Origin: Bradyrhizobiaceae bacterium Ga0074131
GTDB taxonomy: Bacteria; Pseudomonadota; Alphaproteobacteria; Rhizobiales; Xanthobacteraceae
Reading direction: 5' to 3'
Assembly: GCA_001464035.1 (NCBI GenBank)
Contig: LNEC01000019.1
Coordinates: forward strand, 124,001-188,000
DNA: 64,000 bases
The position numbers were made by a program, and so were the translations under genes. How positions within the stretch are numbered: position 1 is the first letter of the stretch; every line of letters starts with the position of its first letter. This document shows, in pieces, positions 35,770-44,769 of this stretch. The notes below the pieces were generated by a model, which was not told where the DNA came from, ran no database searches, and saw only the letters and a program-made list of their open reading frames with translations.

Positions 35770-36735
35770 ATGCGCCCAAAACCCGCGTCCATAAATACGT
35801 CAGACAGCCTGCCCGTTCCCTCGGGCCGCACATTTTCGTTGAGCGGGCACATCCTGACCGCGCCGAAAGCGGTTCCCGGCCTGCATCTGGTGGCCACCCC
35901 GATCGGCAATCTCGGCGACATTACGCTGCGCGCGCTGGAAACGCTGGCCGGCGTCGACATCATCGCCTGCGAAGATACCCGCATGACCCGGCGGCTGACC
36001 GAGCGCTACGGGATCGCGGCATTGCTGAAACCCTATCACGAGCATAACGCCGCGCTGGCGCGTCCAAAAATCCTGGAGAAGCTGGCGCAGGGCGCCTCGA
36101 TCGCGCTGGTCTCGGATGCCGGTACGCCCTTGATCTCCGATCCCGGCTTCAAGCTGGTGCGCGAGGTCTGCGCCGCCGGCCACCAGGTGATCGCGCTGCC
36201 GGGCCCGTCCTCGGTGCTGGCGGCGCTGTGCGTGGCGGCCCTGCCCACCGACCGGTTTTTCTTCGAGGGATTTCTGCCGTCGCGCGCAACCGCGCGCCGC
36301 GCGCGGCTTGCGGAACTGTCGCGGATCGACGCCACGCTGGTGATGTTCGAATCCGGCAACCGTGTGCAGGACACGCTGGCCGATCTCGCCGGCATCATGG
36401 GGTCGCGCGATGCCGCGATCTGCCGCGAAATGACCAAACTGCACGAAGAAATCCAGCGCGCGCCGGTCGCAGAACTCGCAAGCGCAGCGGACACGCTGGA
36501 AACCCGCGGCGAGTTCGTGCTGGTGATCGGCCCGCCAGCGGCCCGCGCGCAGGTAATGACCGAAGATGCGCTGGACGATCTGTTGCGAAGTTCCCTGCAA
36601 CGCGACAGCGTCAAGGATGCGGTAGCACATGCGGTCGAACTGTCCGGCCGGCCGCGCCGCGAAATCTATGCCCGCGCGCTCGAACTCGCCAGGGAGACCG
36701 ACCAGCAGGTGAAGGGCGACCATGGCGAAGACTGA
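35770..36735 (+). CDS. rsmI: 16S rRNA (cytidine-1402-2'-O)-methyltransferase
   Basis: This 321-residue SAM enzyme of the tetrapyrrole-methylase fold has LHLVATPIGNLGDITLRALETL, VDIIACEDTRMTRRLTERYGI, ALVSDAGTPLISDPGFKLV and IALPGPSSVLAALCVAALPTD, which are classic RsmI motifs. It 2'-O-methylates C1402 of 16S rRNA. A basic N-terminal extension of about 35 residues precedes the fold. It overlaps yraN by 14 bp. Confidence 0.95.
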   Translation: MRPKPASINTSDSLPVPSGRTFSLSGHILTAPKAVPGLHLVATPIGNLGDITLRALETLAGVDIIACEDTRMTRRLTERYGIAALLKPYHEHNAALARPKILEKLAQGASIALVSDAGTPLISDPGFKLVREVCAAGHQVIALPGPSSVLAALCVAALPTDRFFFEGFLPSRATARRARLAELSRIDATLVMFESGNRVQDTLADLAGIMGSRDAAICREMTKLHEEIQRAPVAELASAADTLETRGEFVLVIGPPAARAQVMTEDALDDLLRSSLQRDSVKDAVAHAVELSGRPRREIYARALELARETDQQVKGDHGED

Positions 36736-37135
36736 CGATGCCTCACCGCCCGACAAACTTTCAAGGATCGCCTCACCGGCGCGCGTCGCGGCGTTTCGCG
36801 CCGGGCTGTCGGCGGAAACGCGCGCCGCCGCTTATCTGATGGCGAAGGGCTATCGCATCCTGGCAAAACGGTTTCGCACGCCTTATGGCGAGATCGACCT
36901 CGTGGCGCGCAAGCGCCAGTTGATAGCGTTCATCGAGGTCAAGGCGCGCGCCAGCCTGGACGACGCCGCCTATGCGGTGACGCCGCGCCAGCAGGCGCGC
37001 ATCATCGCCGCCGCGCAGGCCTGGCTGATGGCGCATCCCGCGCATGCGGAATTCGAGCTGCGTTTCGACGCCGTGCTGATTGCGCCGCGGCGCTTGCCGC
37101 GCCATGTGTTGGCGGCCTTCGACGCCAGCACCTGA
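36722..37135 (+). CDS. yraN: YraN family (UPF0102) nuclease-fold protein
   Basis: This 137-residue protein has the UPF0102 endonuclease-like core GYRILAKRFRTPYGEIDLVARKRQLIAFIEVKARA, containing the E-I-D-L and E-V-K residues of the PD-(D/E)XK fold. The family is linked to DNA repair or competence but has no settled activity. The rsmI-yraN order is widely conserved. Confidence 0.9.
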   Translation: MAKTDDASPPDKLSRIASPARVAAFRAGLSAETRAAAYLMAKGYRILAKRFRTPYGEIDLVARKRQLIAFIEVKARASLDDAAYAVTPRQQARIIAAAQAWLMAHPAHAEFELRFDAVLIAPRRLPRHVLAAFDAST

Positions 37136-37181
37136 CGTTTCCCGACCCATACCCTGCATCCCACCAACCCGCGGACCCCTC

Positions 37182-38123
37182 ATGAAATTGAACGTCGCTG
37201 TCCAGATGGACCCCATCGCGCGCATCAACATCCGCGGCGATTCGACCTTTGCGCTGCTGCTGGAGGCGCAGAAGCGCGGCCACGCGCTGTCCTATTACAC
37301 CCCGGACGCGCTGTCGCTGCGCGGCGAGGAACTGGTGGCGCCGGTGCAGGCGCTCGAAGTGCGCGACGAGGCCGGCAATCATTTCACCCTCGGCGAGCCG
37401 AAGCGCGAGCCGCTCGCCGCCTTCGACGTGGTGCTGCTGCGGCAGGACCCGCCGTTCGACCTCGCCTACATCACCTCGACGCATTTCCTCGAACGGATTC
37501 ACCCGAAAACGCTGGTGGTGAACGATCCCGCCAGCGTGCGCAACGCGCCGGAAAAAGTGTTCGTGATGGATTTTCCACAACTTATGCCGCCGACGCTGAT
37601 CTCGCGCGACCTCGACGAGATCAACGCGTTCCGCACCGAGCACGGCGCCGTGGTGATGAAGCCGCTGCACGGCCATGGCGGGGCCGCGGTATTTCGGGTC
37701 ATGCCGCAGGACATGAATTTCGGTTCGCTGTTCGACATGTTCTCGGTGACCTTTCGGGAGCCTTGGGTGATCCAGCGCTTCCTTGCTGAGGTCAAGCATG
37801 GCGACAAGCGCATCATCCTGGTCGACGGCGAATTCGCCGGCGCCGTCAACCGCGTGCCCGCGGCCGACGATTTGCGCTCCAACATGGTGCGCGGGGGTGC
37901 GGCGCAAGCCACCGACCTCACCCCGCGCGAGCGCGAGATCTGCGCCACGCTGGGCCCCCGCTTGCGCGAGCGCGGGCTGCTGTTCGTCGGCATCGACGTC
38001 ATCGACGGCTTTCTCACCGAGATCAACGTGACCTCGCCGACCGGCATTCGCGCCATCGCGCGACTGGGCGGGCCGGATGTGGCGGCGAAGATCTGGGACG
38101 TGATCGAGCAGAAGCGGGGGTAG
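37182..38123 (+). CDS. gshB: Glutathione synthetase
   Basis: This 313-residue ATP-grasp enzyme ligates gamma-glutamylcysteine and glycine. It begins KLNVAVQMDPIARINIRGDSTFAL (the prokaryotic GshB signature), followed by VVLLRQDPPFDLAYITST, VMKPLHGHGGAAVFR, and the C-terminal Mg/ATP residues in FVGIDVIDGFLTEINVTSPTGIR. ATG 37182 is the conserved start. It lies 46 bp after yraN on the same strand. Confidence 0.96.
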   Translation: MKLNVAVQMDPIARINIRGDSTFALLLEAQKRGHALSYYTPDALSLRGEELVAPVQALEVRDEAGNHFTLGEPKREPLAAFDVVLLRQDPPFDLAYITSTHFLERIHPKTLVVNDPASVRNAPEKVFVMDFPQLMPPTLISRDLDEINAFRTEHGAVVMKPLHGHGGAAVFRVMPQDMNFGSLFDMFSVTFREPWVIQRFLAEVKHGDKRIILVDGEFAGAVNRVPAADDLRSNMVRGGAAQATDLTPREREICATLGPRLRERGLLFVGIDVIDGFLTEINVTSPTGIRAIARLGGPDVAAKIWDVIEQKRG

Positions 38124-38198
38124 CTAGCGCTGTTGCGCGCCCGCCGATCGGCCTACGTTGCGGCGAGACGAATCACGCCGACCGCGAGGAGTGGCCGC

Positions 38199-38510
38199 AT
38201 GGCTGACCAGGACAATCCGCAGCAGCCGCCTGCCAGTCTCGTTTACGAGGACACCGGCGCCGCGGCCCCGCTGGTCTATTTCGACATCGTCGGGGCCTAT
38301 GGCATCATGCACGGCACCGTCGAGATCGAGCTCGCGACCCGCATTCTCGTCCCAACCCCGAACGGCGCCACCGCCGTCAAATTCCTGTCCTCGGCGAGGT
38401 TGCGCTGCAGTCCGACCGCCGCTGCCCATCTACGCAATGCGCTCGATGCCGCGCTTAAGATGCTGGAGCAGCCGCAGCCCGATCCGGTGGCCGCCTCCAA
38501 GATGAACTGA
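38199..38510 (+). CDS. Conserved hypothetical protein (103 aa)
   Basis: This small soluble protein has a beta-rich middle (PLVYFDIVGAYGIMHGTVEIELATRI) and a C-terminal helix (TAAAHLRNALDAALKMLEQ). It may assemble into a repeated beta structure, but I do not recognise a named family. A GAGGAG ribosome site lies 7 bp upstream of ATG 38199. It follows gshB by 75 bp on the same strand. Confidence 0.68.
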   Translation: MADQDNPQQPPASLVYEDTGAAAPLVYFDIVGAYGIMHGTVEIELATRILVPTPNGATAVKFLSSARLRCSPTAAAHLRNALDAALKMLEQPQPDPVAASKMN

Positions 38511-38689
38511 CGGTGCGGCAGATCGGAATCGCGCGGCCGGCGCATTTCGTTGCGCGACTTCCAAAGGCCTATTTCGCTTGTCAGTTTTTCCAGGCGGGTG
38601 CAACTTGAGCGGACGTCCGTTTCATCAAGCGGACGGATCAGTACGGGCTGCAACACATCGTTTCCATAAAAACAACGGAAGAAAAACGC

Positions 38690-39661
38690 ATGACACAGGA
38701 TGTTTCGCGACGGTCCCTGCTCACGCTCGGCGCCGGCCTCGGCGCAACGGCCATGCTCGGCGGCAGCGCCCTGGCGAAGGCGCCGAAGCTCGGCACCCAG
38801 GCGCCCTATTTCCACCGCTTCAATTTCGGCGATGCCGAAGTCACCGTGGTCTCCGACGGCCCGCTGCCGCTCGGCGATCCCGGCGGCGCCTTCCTCGGCG
38901 TGCCGAAGGAAGAGATCAAGAAGATGCTGACCGACAATTTCCTGTCGCCGGACAATGTGGTGCTCGAACAGAATTCGCCTGTTGTCAACATGGGCGACAG
39001 ACTGGTGCTGTTCGACACTGGCATGGGCACCTCAAAGGCGTTCGGCCCGACCACCGGCCGCCTGCAGAAGAGCATGGCCGAAGCCGGCATCAAGCCGGCT
39101 GACATCGACGCGGTGGTGTGCTCGCACGCCCATATCGACCATATCGGCGGCATCGTCGGCGCCGACGACAAGCCGCTGTTTCCCAATGCGCAGGTCTACA
39201 TCGCCCAGAGCGACTACGATTTCTGGACCGACGAAGGCAAGCTGGGCGGCCCCCTGAAGGACTTCGTGATCCACGCCCGCAAGAACCTGCTGCCGGTGAA
39301 GGACCGGCTGGTATTCATCAAGGACGGCCAGGAGTTCCTGCCCGGGATTCAGGCGGTGGCGGCGCCCGGGCATACCGTCGGCCACACCGTGTTCATGGTG
39401 ACGTCGAAAGGCAAATCGTTCTGCTTCCTCGGCGACCTCACCCACCACCAGGTTCTGCTGCTGGAAAAGCCGCGGATGGAATTCGCCTACGACACCGACC
39501 CGAAGGCGGCGGTGGCGACGCGGGTCAAGCTGCTGGACATGCTGGCGGCCAACAAGACCCCTGTGATGTCCTATCACTTCGCGTGGCCCGGCTATGGCCA
39601 TGTGGTGAAGGCCGGCGACGGTTTCCGCTACATCGCCGAGCCGATGAACATGCAGCTGTAA
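38690..39661 (+). CDS. Tat-exported MBL-fold metallo-hydrolase
   Basis: This 323-residue protein starts with a twin-arginine signal (SRRSLLTLGAGLGATAML) for export folded. The metallo-beta-lactamase motif VCSHAHIDHIGG holds the dinuclear metal ligands, with later ligands in AAPGHTVGHT and CFLGDLTHHQ and the final one in MSYHFAWPGYGH. Family members hydrolyse esters, lactones or other substrates; the substrate is unknown. Start ATG 38690 has GGAAG upstream. It stands alone. Confidence 0.86.
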   Translation: MTQDVSRRSLLTLGAGLGATAMLGGSALAKAPKLGTQAPYFHRFNFGDAEVTVVSDGPLPLGDPGGAFLGVPKEEIKKMLTDNFLSPDNVVLEQNSPVVNMGDRLVLFDTGMGTSKAFGPTTGRLQKSMAEAGIKPADIDAVVCSHAHIDHIGGIVGADDKPLFPNAQVYIAQSDYDFWTDEGKLGGPLKDFVIHARKNLLPVKDRLVFIKDGQEFLPGIQAVAAPGHTVGHTVFMVTSKGKSFCFLGDLTHHQVLLLEKPRMEFAYDTDPKAAVATRVKLLDMLAANKTPVMSYHFAWPGYGHVVKAGDGFRYIAEPMNMQL

Positions 39662-39676
39662 GAAAGTTGCGGGGTG

Positions 39677-39703
39677 CGGGGGTGGGCCAATGGCCGACCC
39701 CCG
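39677..39703. terminator. GC-rich hairpin after the MBL-fold gene
   Basis: CGGGGGT (39677-39683) pairs with ACCCCCG (39697-39703), and GGCC/GGCC pair inside. It begins 16 bp after the stop. There is no T-tract, so termination would be weak or Rho-assisted; it could also be a dispersed repeat. Confidence 0.4.
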
Positions 39704-39728
39704 TGGCATAGCGAAAGAAGACCCGCGC

Positions 39729-40070
39729 ATGATCGGAACAGCGGCCACACTCATCGCACTGTTGCTGACGGCCGAATCCGGCTCCGAGACGGTCGAGATC
39801 AGGGATCGCGGCGTCGTCGATCTCGCGACCTTCGAATGCCGCGACACGCCGCGCAGCACACTGATCCAGCGCGCCTGTTACAATTCCGCGCAGGCGAGCA
39901 TGATCGTCAGCATCAAGGGCGCCTATTATCAGTATTGCAATTTGCCGGTCGCCACGTTCGACGGCCTGTTGGCGGCGCCGTCGATGGGGCAGTTTTTCAA
40001 GCACAGGATCGAGTGCGCGGGGTCCAATGGCCGATATGACTGCCGGAGCCGGCGAGCGCCCAGCTACTGA
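39729..40070 (+). CDS. Exported KTSC-domain protein
   Basis: This 113-residue protein from ATG 39729 has a short hydrophobic leader (TAATLIALLLTAES) and then a KTSC-like domain. ASMIVSIKGAYYQYCNLPVATFDGLLAAPSMGQFFKHRI (read in segments) matches the Y-x-Y ... F-x-x-L-x-x-A-x-S-x-G-x-F-x-x pattern of that family. Three cysteines may form disulfides in the periplasm. The function of KTSC proteins is unknown. An upstream in-frame start at 39690 would add 13 residues and spoil the leader. Confidence 0.66.
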   Translation: MIGTAATLIALLLTAESGSETVEIRDRGVVDLATFECRDTPRSTLIQRACYNSAQASMIVSIKGAYYQYCNLPVATFDGLLAAPSMGQFFKHRIECAGSNGRYDCRSRRAPSY

Positions 40071-40149
40071 CGGCTCGAGCTTCTCGAAGGGTCTGAGGGC
40101 GTGAGGCGCCTGGCGAAGTGCGGCATTCCGGACACAGCGCCCCACCAAT

Positions 40150-40164
40150 GTTCCCTCAATGTTC
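40150..40164. promoter_or_regulatory. LexA (SOS) box upstream of comM
   Basis: GTTC-CCTCAAT-GTTC is a perfect match to the alphaproteobacterial LexA site GTTC-N7-GTTC, centred 60 bp upstream of ATG 40217. I recall comM as part of the Caulobacter SOS regulon, which supports the reading. The motif is short and could arise by chance. Confidence 0.68.
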
Positions 40165-40216
40165 TTGCTCTCACCCCCGGGTTCCGCTACCCTCTTGGCC
40201 GGAGAAGAGGGGCGGC

Positions 40217-41732
40217 ATGGTCCAGCGGGTTTCCACCGTAGCCTTTGAGGGGATCGAGGCGCGCGGGGTCGACGTGCAGGTGCAGGTCGCACCTGGACTG
40301 CCGGCGTTCGCCATCGTCGGGCTGCCCGACAAGGCGGTGTCCGAGGCGCGCGAGCGAGTCCGGTCGGCGCTGATCGCCTCAGGCCTGGCGCTGCCGGCAC
40401 GCCGAATCACCGTGAATCTCGCGCCCGCCGACGTGCCGAAGGAAGGCAGCCACTATGATCTGCCGATCGCGCTCGGCCTGATGGCGGCGATCGGGGCCAT
40501 TCCGCCGGACGCTTTGAGCGGCTTCACGGTGCTCGGCGAGTTGGGGCTCGACGGATCGATCGCCCCTGTCGCCGGCGTGTTGCCCGCGGCGATCGGCGCC
40601 AATTCGCGCGACGAAGGGTTGATCTGTCCCGCCGCCTGCGGCGCCGAAGCGGCCTGGGCGAGCCCGGACATCCAGATCGTGGCGGCGAGTTCGCTGATCC
40701 AGATCGCCAACCATTTTAAGGGCACGCAGGTGCTGTCGCGGCCCCAGCCCAGGGTGCATGAGGCCGAGGTGAACCGGCTCGACCTGCGCGACATCAAGGG
40801 CCAGGAGAGCGCCAAGCGCGCGCTCGAGATCGCTGCGGCAGGCGGCCATCATTTGTTGATGATCGGCTCGCCCGGCGCCGGCAAGTCGATGCTGGCGCAG
40901 CGTCTGCCCTCGATCCTGCCGCCGCTGTCGCCTTCCGACTTCTGTCGCGGGCGAAATCCGCGACGGCGCGCTGACCGCGCGGCGGCCGTTTCGCAGCCCG
41001 CATCATTCCGCCAGCATGGCGGCGCTGACCGGCGGCGGCATGCGCGCCAGGCCCGGCGAGATCTCGCTGGCGCATCAGGGCGTGCTGTTCCTCGACGAAT
41101 TGCCGGAGTTCGACGCCCGCGTGCTGGATTCGCTGCGCCAGCCCCTGGAGAACGGCGAGGTGGCGGTGTCGCGTGCCAATCACCGCGTCACCTATCCGGC
41201 GCGCTTCATGCTGATCGCGGCGATGAACCCGTGCCGCTGCGGCCACGCCTATGAGCCCGGTTTTTCCTGCAAGCGTGGGCGCGTCGACCGCTGCACCTCC
41301 GACTACCAGGCGCGCATCTCCGGCCCGCTGATGGATCGCATCGACCTGCGCATCGAGGTGCCGGCGGTCACCGCCGCCGACCTGATCCTGCCGCCGCCGG
41401 CGGAAGGCTCGGCCGAAGTCGCCGCCCGCGTTGCCGCCGCGCGCGACATTCAACTCGCGCGCTACGCCGCCGCCGGCATGCCGCGGGTCCGCACCAATGC
41501 GGAAGCGCCGGCCTCGGTGCTGGAGCAGATCGCGCAGCCGGACGCGCAGGGCACAAAACTGCTGCGCGACGCGTCCGAGACCATGCGGCTGTCGGCGCGC
41601 GGCTATCACCGCGTGCTGCGCGTCGCCCGCACGCTGGCCGATCTCGACGGCGCGGAGAAAATCGGCCGGCTGCATCTGGCCGAGGCGCTGTCCTATCGGG
41701 CACTGGCGGAGGATCTGCGCAGTGCGGCGTGA
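40217..41732 (+). pseudogene. comM: YifB/ComM family Mg-chelatase-like AAA ATPase, frameshifted by a small deletion
   Basis: The first 241 codons read correctly: the N-terminal Lon-like domain STVAFEGIEARGVDVQVQVAPG, VGLPDKAVSEARERVRSAL, and the AAA Walker A loop GSPGAGKSMLAQRLPSILPPLSPSD. At about 40940 the frame breaks. The rest continues in another frame from SVAGEIRDGALTARRPFRSPHH through Walker B (GVLFLDELPEF) to the stop at 41732. Compared with the family, about eight residues (LLEVSMI-like) are missing, so the lesion is a deletion of roughly 23-26 bp. Left alone, translation would stop at 41254 with no Walker B. ComM is a branch-migration helicase needed for natural transformation elsewhere. 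A sequencing or assembly error cannot be excluded. Confidence 0.85.
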
Positions 41733-41833
41733 CTGCGCTCCGCCCGTCAACCCCACGGTAACGAGTTTTCTTTACACTCCGCCAACCATAAGCCATCGCG
41801 GTTCCCGGGCTTATCGGCGAGCGAGTGCGTATC

Positions 41834-42298
41834 ATGTTGCGTTTGAAGATCCTGGCCTCGGCCGTTCCGCTGCTGGCGGCCGCCGTATTCGCGCGCGGCG
41901 ACATCCTGCCCGGCGCGCGGCCCTGCATCGCGATCGGCGAGGGTTCGGTCCAGATCGCCGCGATGCCCTGGCAGGCGCAGTCTCACGTGAGTTTCACCCG
42001 CGATCCGGCGCTCGCCACCGTGCGGGTCCAGCTCACGGACAATGCCGCGGCCGCCGATTTTGCCGTGCTCGACGATGTCGACGGCACCGAAGCCAGTGGC
42101 TGCGAAGTCACCGCGGCGACCCGATTCGTGGCGATCTCCGCCATTGCCTCGGCATCCGGGCCCGTGATTCATCTGTCGCCGCACGGCCCGGCCGATTACC
42201 GGATTTTTGTCAGTTCCAAGCGTTTTTCCGCGCGCGATGCCGCCGCCCTCATCGTCGGCGCCCATGGCCCGCCGCGCCGCCTCGCCGCCGCCCTCTGA
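41834..42298 (+). CDS. Exported hypothetical protein (154 aa)
   Basis: This small protein from ATG 41834 has a signal peptide (RLKILASAVPLLAAAVFARG) and a beta-rich mature region (VQIAAMPWQAQSHVSF; TVRVQLTDNAAAADFAVLDD; GPADYRIFVSSKRF). No family is recognised. It lies 101 bp after the damaged comM gene and 127 bp before the histidine kinase. It could be a periplasmic partner of the kinase, but nothing in the sequence shows that. Confidence 0.66.
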   Translation: MLRLKILASAVPLLAAAVFARGDILPGARPCIAIGEGSVQIAAMPWQAQSHVSFTRDPALATVRVQLTDNAAAADFAVLDDVDGTEASGCEVTAATRFVAISAIASASGPVIHLSPHGPADYRIFVSSKRFSARDAAALIVGAHGPPRRLAAAL

Positions 42299-42425
42299 AC
42301 TCCCCTTAATGTCCCGTAAACCACGTTCCGATCGGACGGCGCGAAGCCATCCGGCCTCAAGCACTTCGCAAGGTCGCCGCGCCATCGTCGGCGCCGCGAC
42401 GGCAACTCAACGACAGGGTCACGGC

Positions 42426-44663
42426 ATGAAGCGGCGGATTTTCCGGATCAAGCTAGGCATGCGCCGCTTCGCCCGGCGCCACCCATGGCTCATCCTCGCT
42501 GTCCGCTCCTCCATGATCTTCTCGGCCGCGTTCGGCGGCGCGTATGGCTTCATCTCCGGCAGCCGGTCCGAGGGGTCCGGTTACGATCCCCACGCCTTTG
42601 CGATCGGCGCCAGCTTCCTGTTCGCGCTCGCCTGCGTGGCGCTCGCCACCCTCAGCTTCCGGCTGCGCTGGGTGCGGCATAAAATGCGCAAGCTGGCGCT
42701 GCACAACGAAGCGCTGGCCGACCGCAACTGGGAACTGCAGGAGGCCGAGCAACGCGCCCGCAGCCTGTTCGAAGCGCAGGGCGACCTGATCGTGCTGCGC
42801 GATGGCGACGGCTGCATCACCTTCGTCAACGACGCCTATTGCGAACTCGCCGAAGCGCCGCGCGAAAGACTGATCGGCAGCCGGTCTGAACTCAACGTCC
42901 TGGAACAAGGCGACACCGCGATCGAGGCCAACGGCACCCGGATTCACGACCAGAAGGTCGCGACCGCGCTGGGTCCGCGCTGGATCGCCTGGCGCGAAGG
43001 CCTGGTCCGCAGCGATGCCGGCGCGCCATCGGAGATGCAGAGCGTCGGCCGCGACGTCACCGACCGCACCGAGACCGAGCGCGCGCTCGGCGAGGCCCGC
43101 GATCACGCCGACGCCGCCAACCGCGCCAAGTCGCGGATCCGCACGCCGCTGAACGGCATCATCGGGATGAGCGGGCTGCTGCTGGATACGCCGCTGACGC
43201 CGGAACAGACGACCTATGCGAAGGCCGTAAAGACCTCGGGCGACGCGCTGTTGTCGCTGATCGAGGAACTGCTGGACTATTCCAAGATCGAGGCCGGCAA
43301 GATTGATCTCGAACACCGCCCGTTCGTGCTTTCCGCGTTGATCGAGGACATCACCGAATTGCTGGCGCCGCGGGCGCAGGCGCGAAAGCTCGAGATCGCC
43401 GCCTATGTCGACGAGCGGCTGCCGATGCAAGTGGTGGGTGATGCCGCGCGGCTGCGCCAGGTGCTGCTCAACCTCGCCGGCAACGCGATCAAATTCACCT
43501 CGACCGGCGGCGTGGCGCTGATCGTCGAGCCCGGCATCTGGCCCAACGAAATCAGTTTCCTGGTTCGCGACACCGGGATCGGCATCGCGCCGGAGGCGAG
43601 GGAGCGCATCTTCCGTGAGTTCGAGCAGGCCGACGACCGCATCGCGCGGAGCTACGGCGGCACCGGGCTCGGCCTGAGCATTTCCGAGCGCATCGTCAAG
43701 CGCATGGGCGGCCGCATCACGCTGCAGAGCCAGCCCGGCATCGGCTCGACCTTCGAGGTGTCGGTACCGCTCGCCGCCTCCGAAACCCATGGCGGCCAGC
43801 CGACGGCATTTGCCGCGCCGGATCTGACCGACCAATCGATCATGCTGGTGACGCCGCAGAGCATCGAGGCTTCGCTGATCGCGCGGCGGCTGCAGCGCTG
43901 GGGCGGCCAGACCTGCATGGTGTCCGATACCGCGGTGGCGCAGGCGCTGCTGCCGGAGCGGAGCTGGCACGCCGTGTTGCTCGACCATGCGCTCGGCGCC
44001 AGCGACGTCGCGGCGCTGGGCGAGACCGCCCGCTGCCATGCGACACAGCGCATCGTGTTGTTCACGCCGGCGACGCGGCATGAACTGCAATCCTCGGCCG
44101 GCTCACCCTTCACCGGCTATCTCATAAAGCCGCTGCGCGCCGCCTCGCTGGCGGCCCGCCTGACCATGGCGCCGGAAGTGCCGGCGCCCGACCTTGCCGG
44201 CGATGCCCTGATCGATACGCCGGACAATGCCGAGGCGCCCGCGACAGCTTCGGCAAGCGGACTTTCGATCCTGGTCGCGGAGGACAACGAGATCAATGCG
44301 CTGTTGATGCGTTCGCTGCTGACGCGATTGGGCCATCATGCCGTCATCACCACCAATGGCGAAGAAGCTCTGGAATCCTGGCTGGCGGCGAGGTCCGCCG
44401 GCGCGCCCTATGATCTCGTGCTGATGGATATCCAGATGCCGCAACTCGACGGCATCGAAACCACGCGGCGGATCCGCGCACGCGAGGCCGGCCAGCCCGG
44501 CCGCCAGACCCCGATCCTCGCACTGACCGCCAATACGCTGGTAGAAGACCGCTACGCCTGCTTCGAGGCTGGCATGGACGGCTTTCTGATCAAACCTGTC
44601 GATCGCGAAAAGCTCGCCGAAGCGCTGGCGGGCCTGGCCGCTTCGCGGCATCTAGCGGCTTGA
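42426..44663 (+). CDS. Hybrid histidine kinase/response regulator lacking the phospho-acceptor His segment
   Basis: This 745-residue membrane sensor has two transmembrane helices (about residues 20-42 and 58-82), a PAS domain (about 105-215; GDLIVLRDGDGCITFVNDAY), a HisKA dimerisation region, an HATPase domain (NLAGNAIKFTSTGG; DTGIGIAPEARERIF; GGTGLGLSISERIVKRMGG), a degenerate receiver, and a good C-terminal receiver with acceptor Asp668 (VLMDIQMPQLDG). In the HisKA helix the family reads about AKSRFLATVSHEIRTPLNG; here it is AKSR-IRTPLNG (residues 234-243). Eight residues including the acceptor His are missing, in frame. It cannot autophosphorylate in the normal way. The start is ATG 42426; upstream open frame is non-coding. 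Confidence 0.88.
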   Translation: MKRRIFRIKLGMRRFARRHPWLILAVRSSMIFSAAFGGAYGFISGSRSEGSGYDPHAFAIGASFLFALACVALATLSFRLRWVRHKMRKLALHNEALADRNWELQEAEQRARSLFEAQGDLIVLRDGDGCITFVNDAYCELAEAPRERLIGSRSELNVLEQGDTAIEANGTRIHDQKVATALGPRWIAWREGLVRSDAGAPSEMQSVGRDVTDRTETERALGEARDHADAANRAKSRIRTPLNGIIGMSGLLLDTPLTPEQTTYAKAVKTSGDALLSLIEELLDYSKIEAGKIDLEHRPFVLSALIEDITELLAPRAQARKLEIAAYVDERLPMQVVGDAARLRQVLLNLAGNAIKFTSTGGVALIVEPGIWPNEISFLVRDTGIGIAPEARERIFREFEQADDRIARSYGGTGLGLSISERIVKRMGGRITLQSQPGIGSTFEVSVPLAASETHGGQPTAFAAPDLTDQSIMLVTPQSIEASLIARRLQRWGGQTCMVSDTAVAQALLPERSWHAVLLDHALGASDVAALGETARCHATQRIVLFTPATRHELQSSAGSPFTGYLIKPLRAASLAARLTMAPEVPAPDLAGDALIDTPDNAEAPATASASGLSILVAEDNEINALLMRSLLTRLGHHAVITTNGEEALESWLAARSAGAPYDLVLMDIQMPQLDGIETTRRIRAREAGQPGRQTPILALTANTLVEDRYACFEAGMDGFLIKPVDREKLAEALAGLAASRHLAA

Positions 44664-44769
44664 GCGCGGTCACCAGCCGGCAATAGCAGCGTCACATGGC
44701 TGTTGCGATGCGCATGGTTGCTGATCCCTCGAAGACCGCGCCGATTCGGCAGCGGCCGCGAGGAAAACC

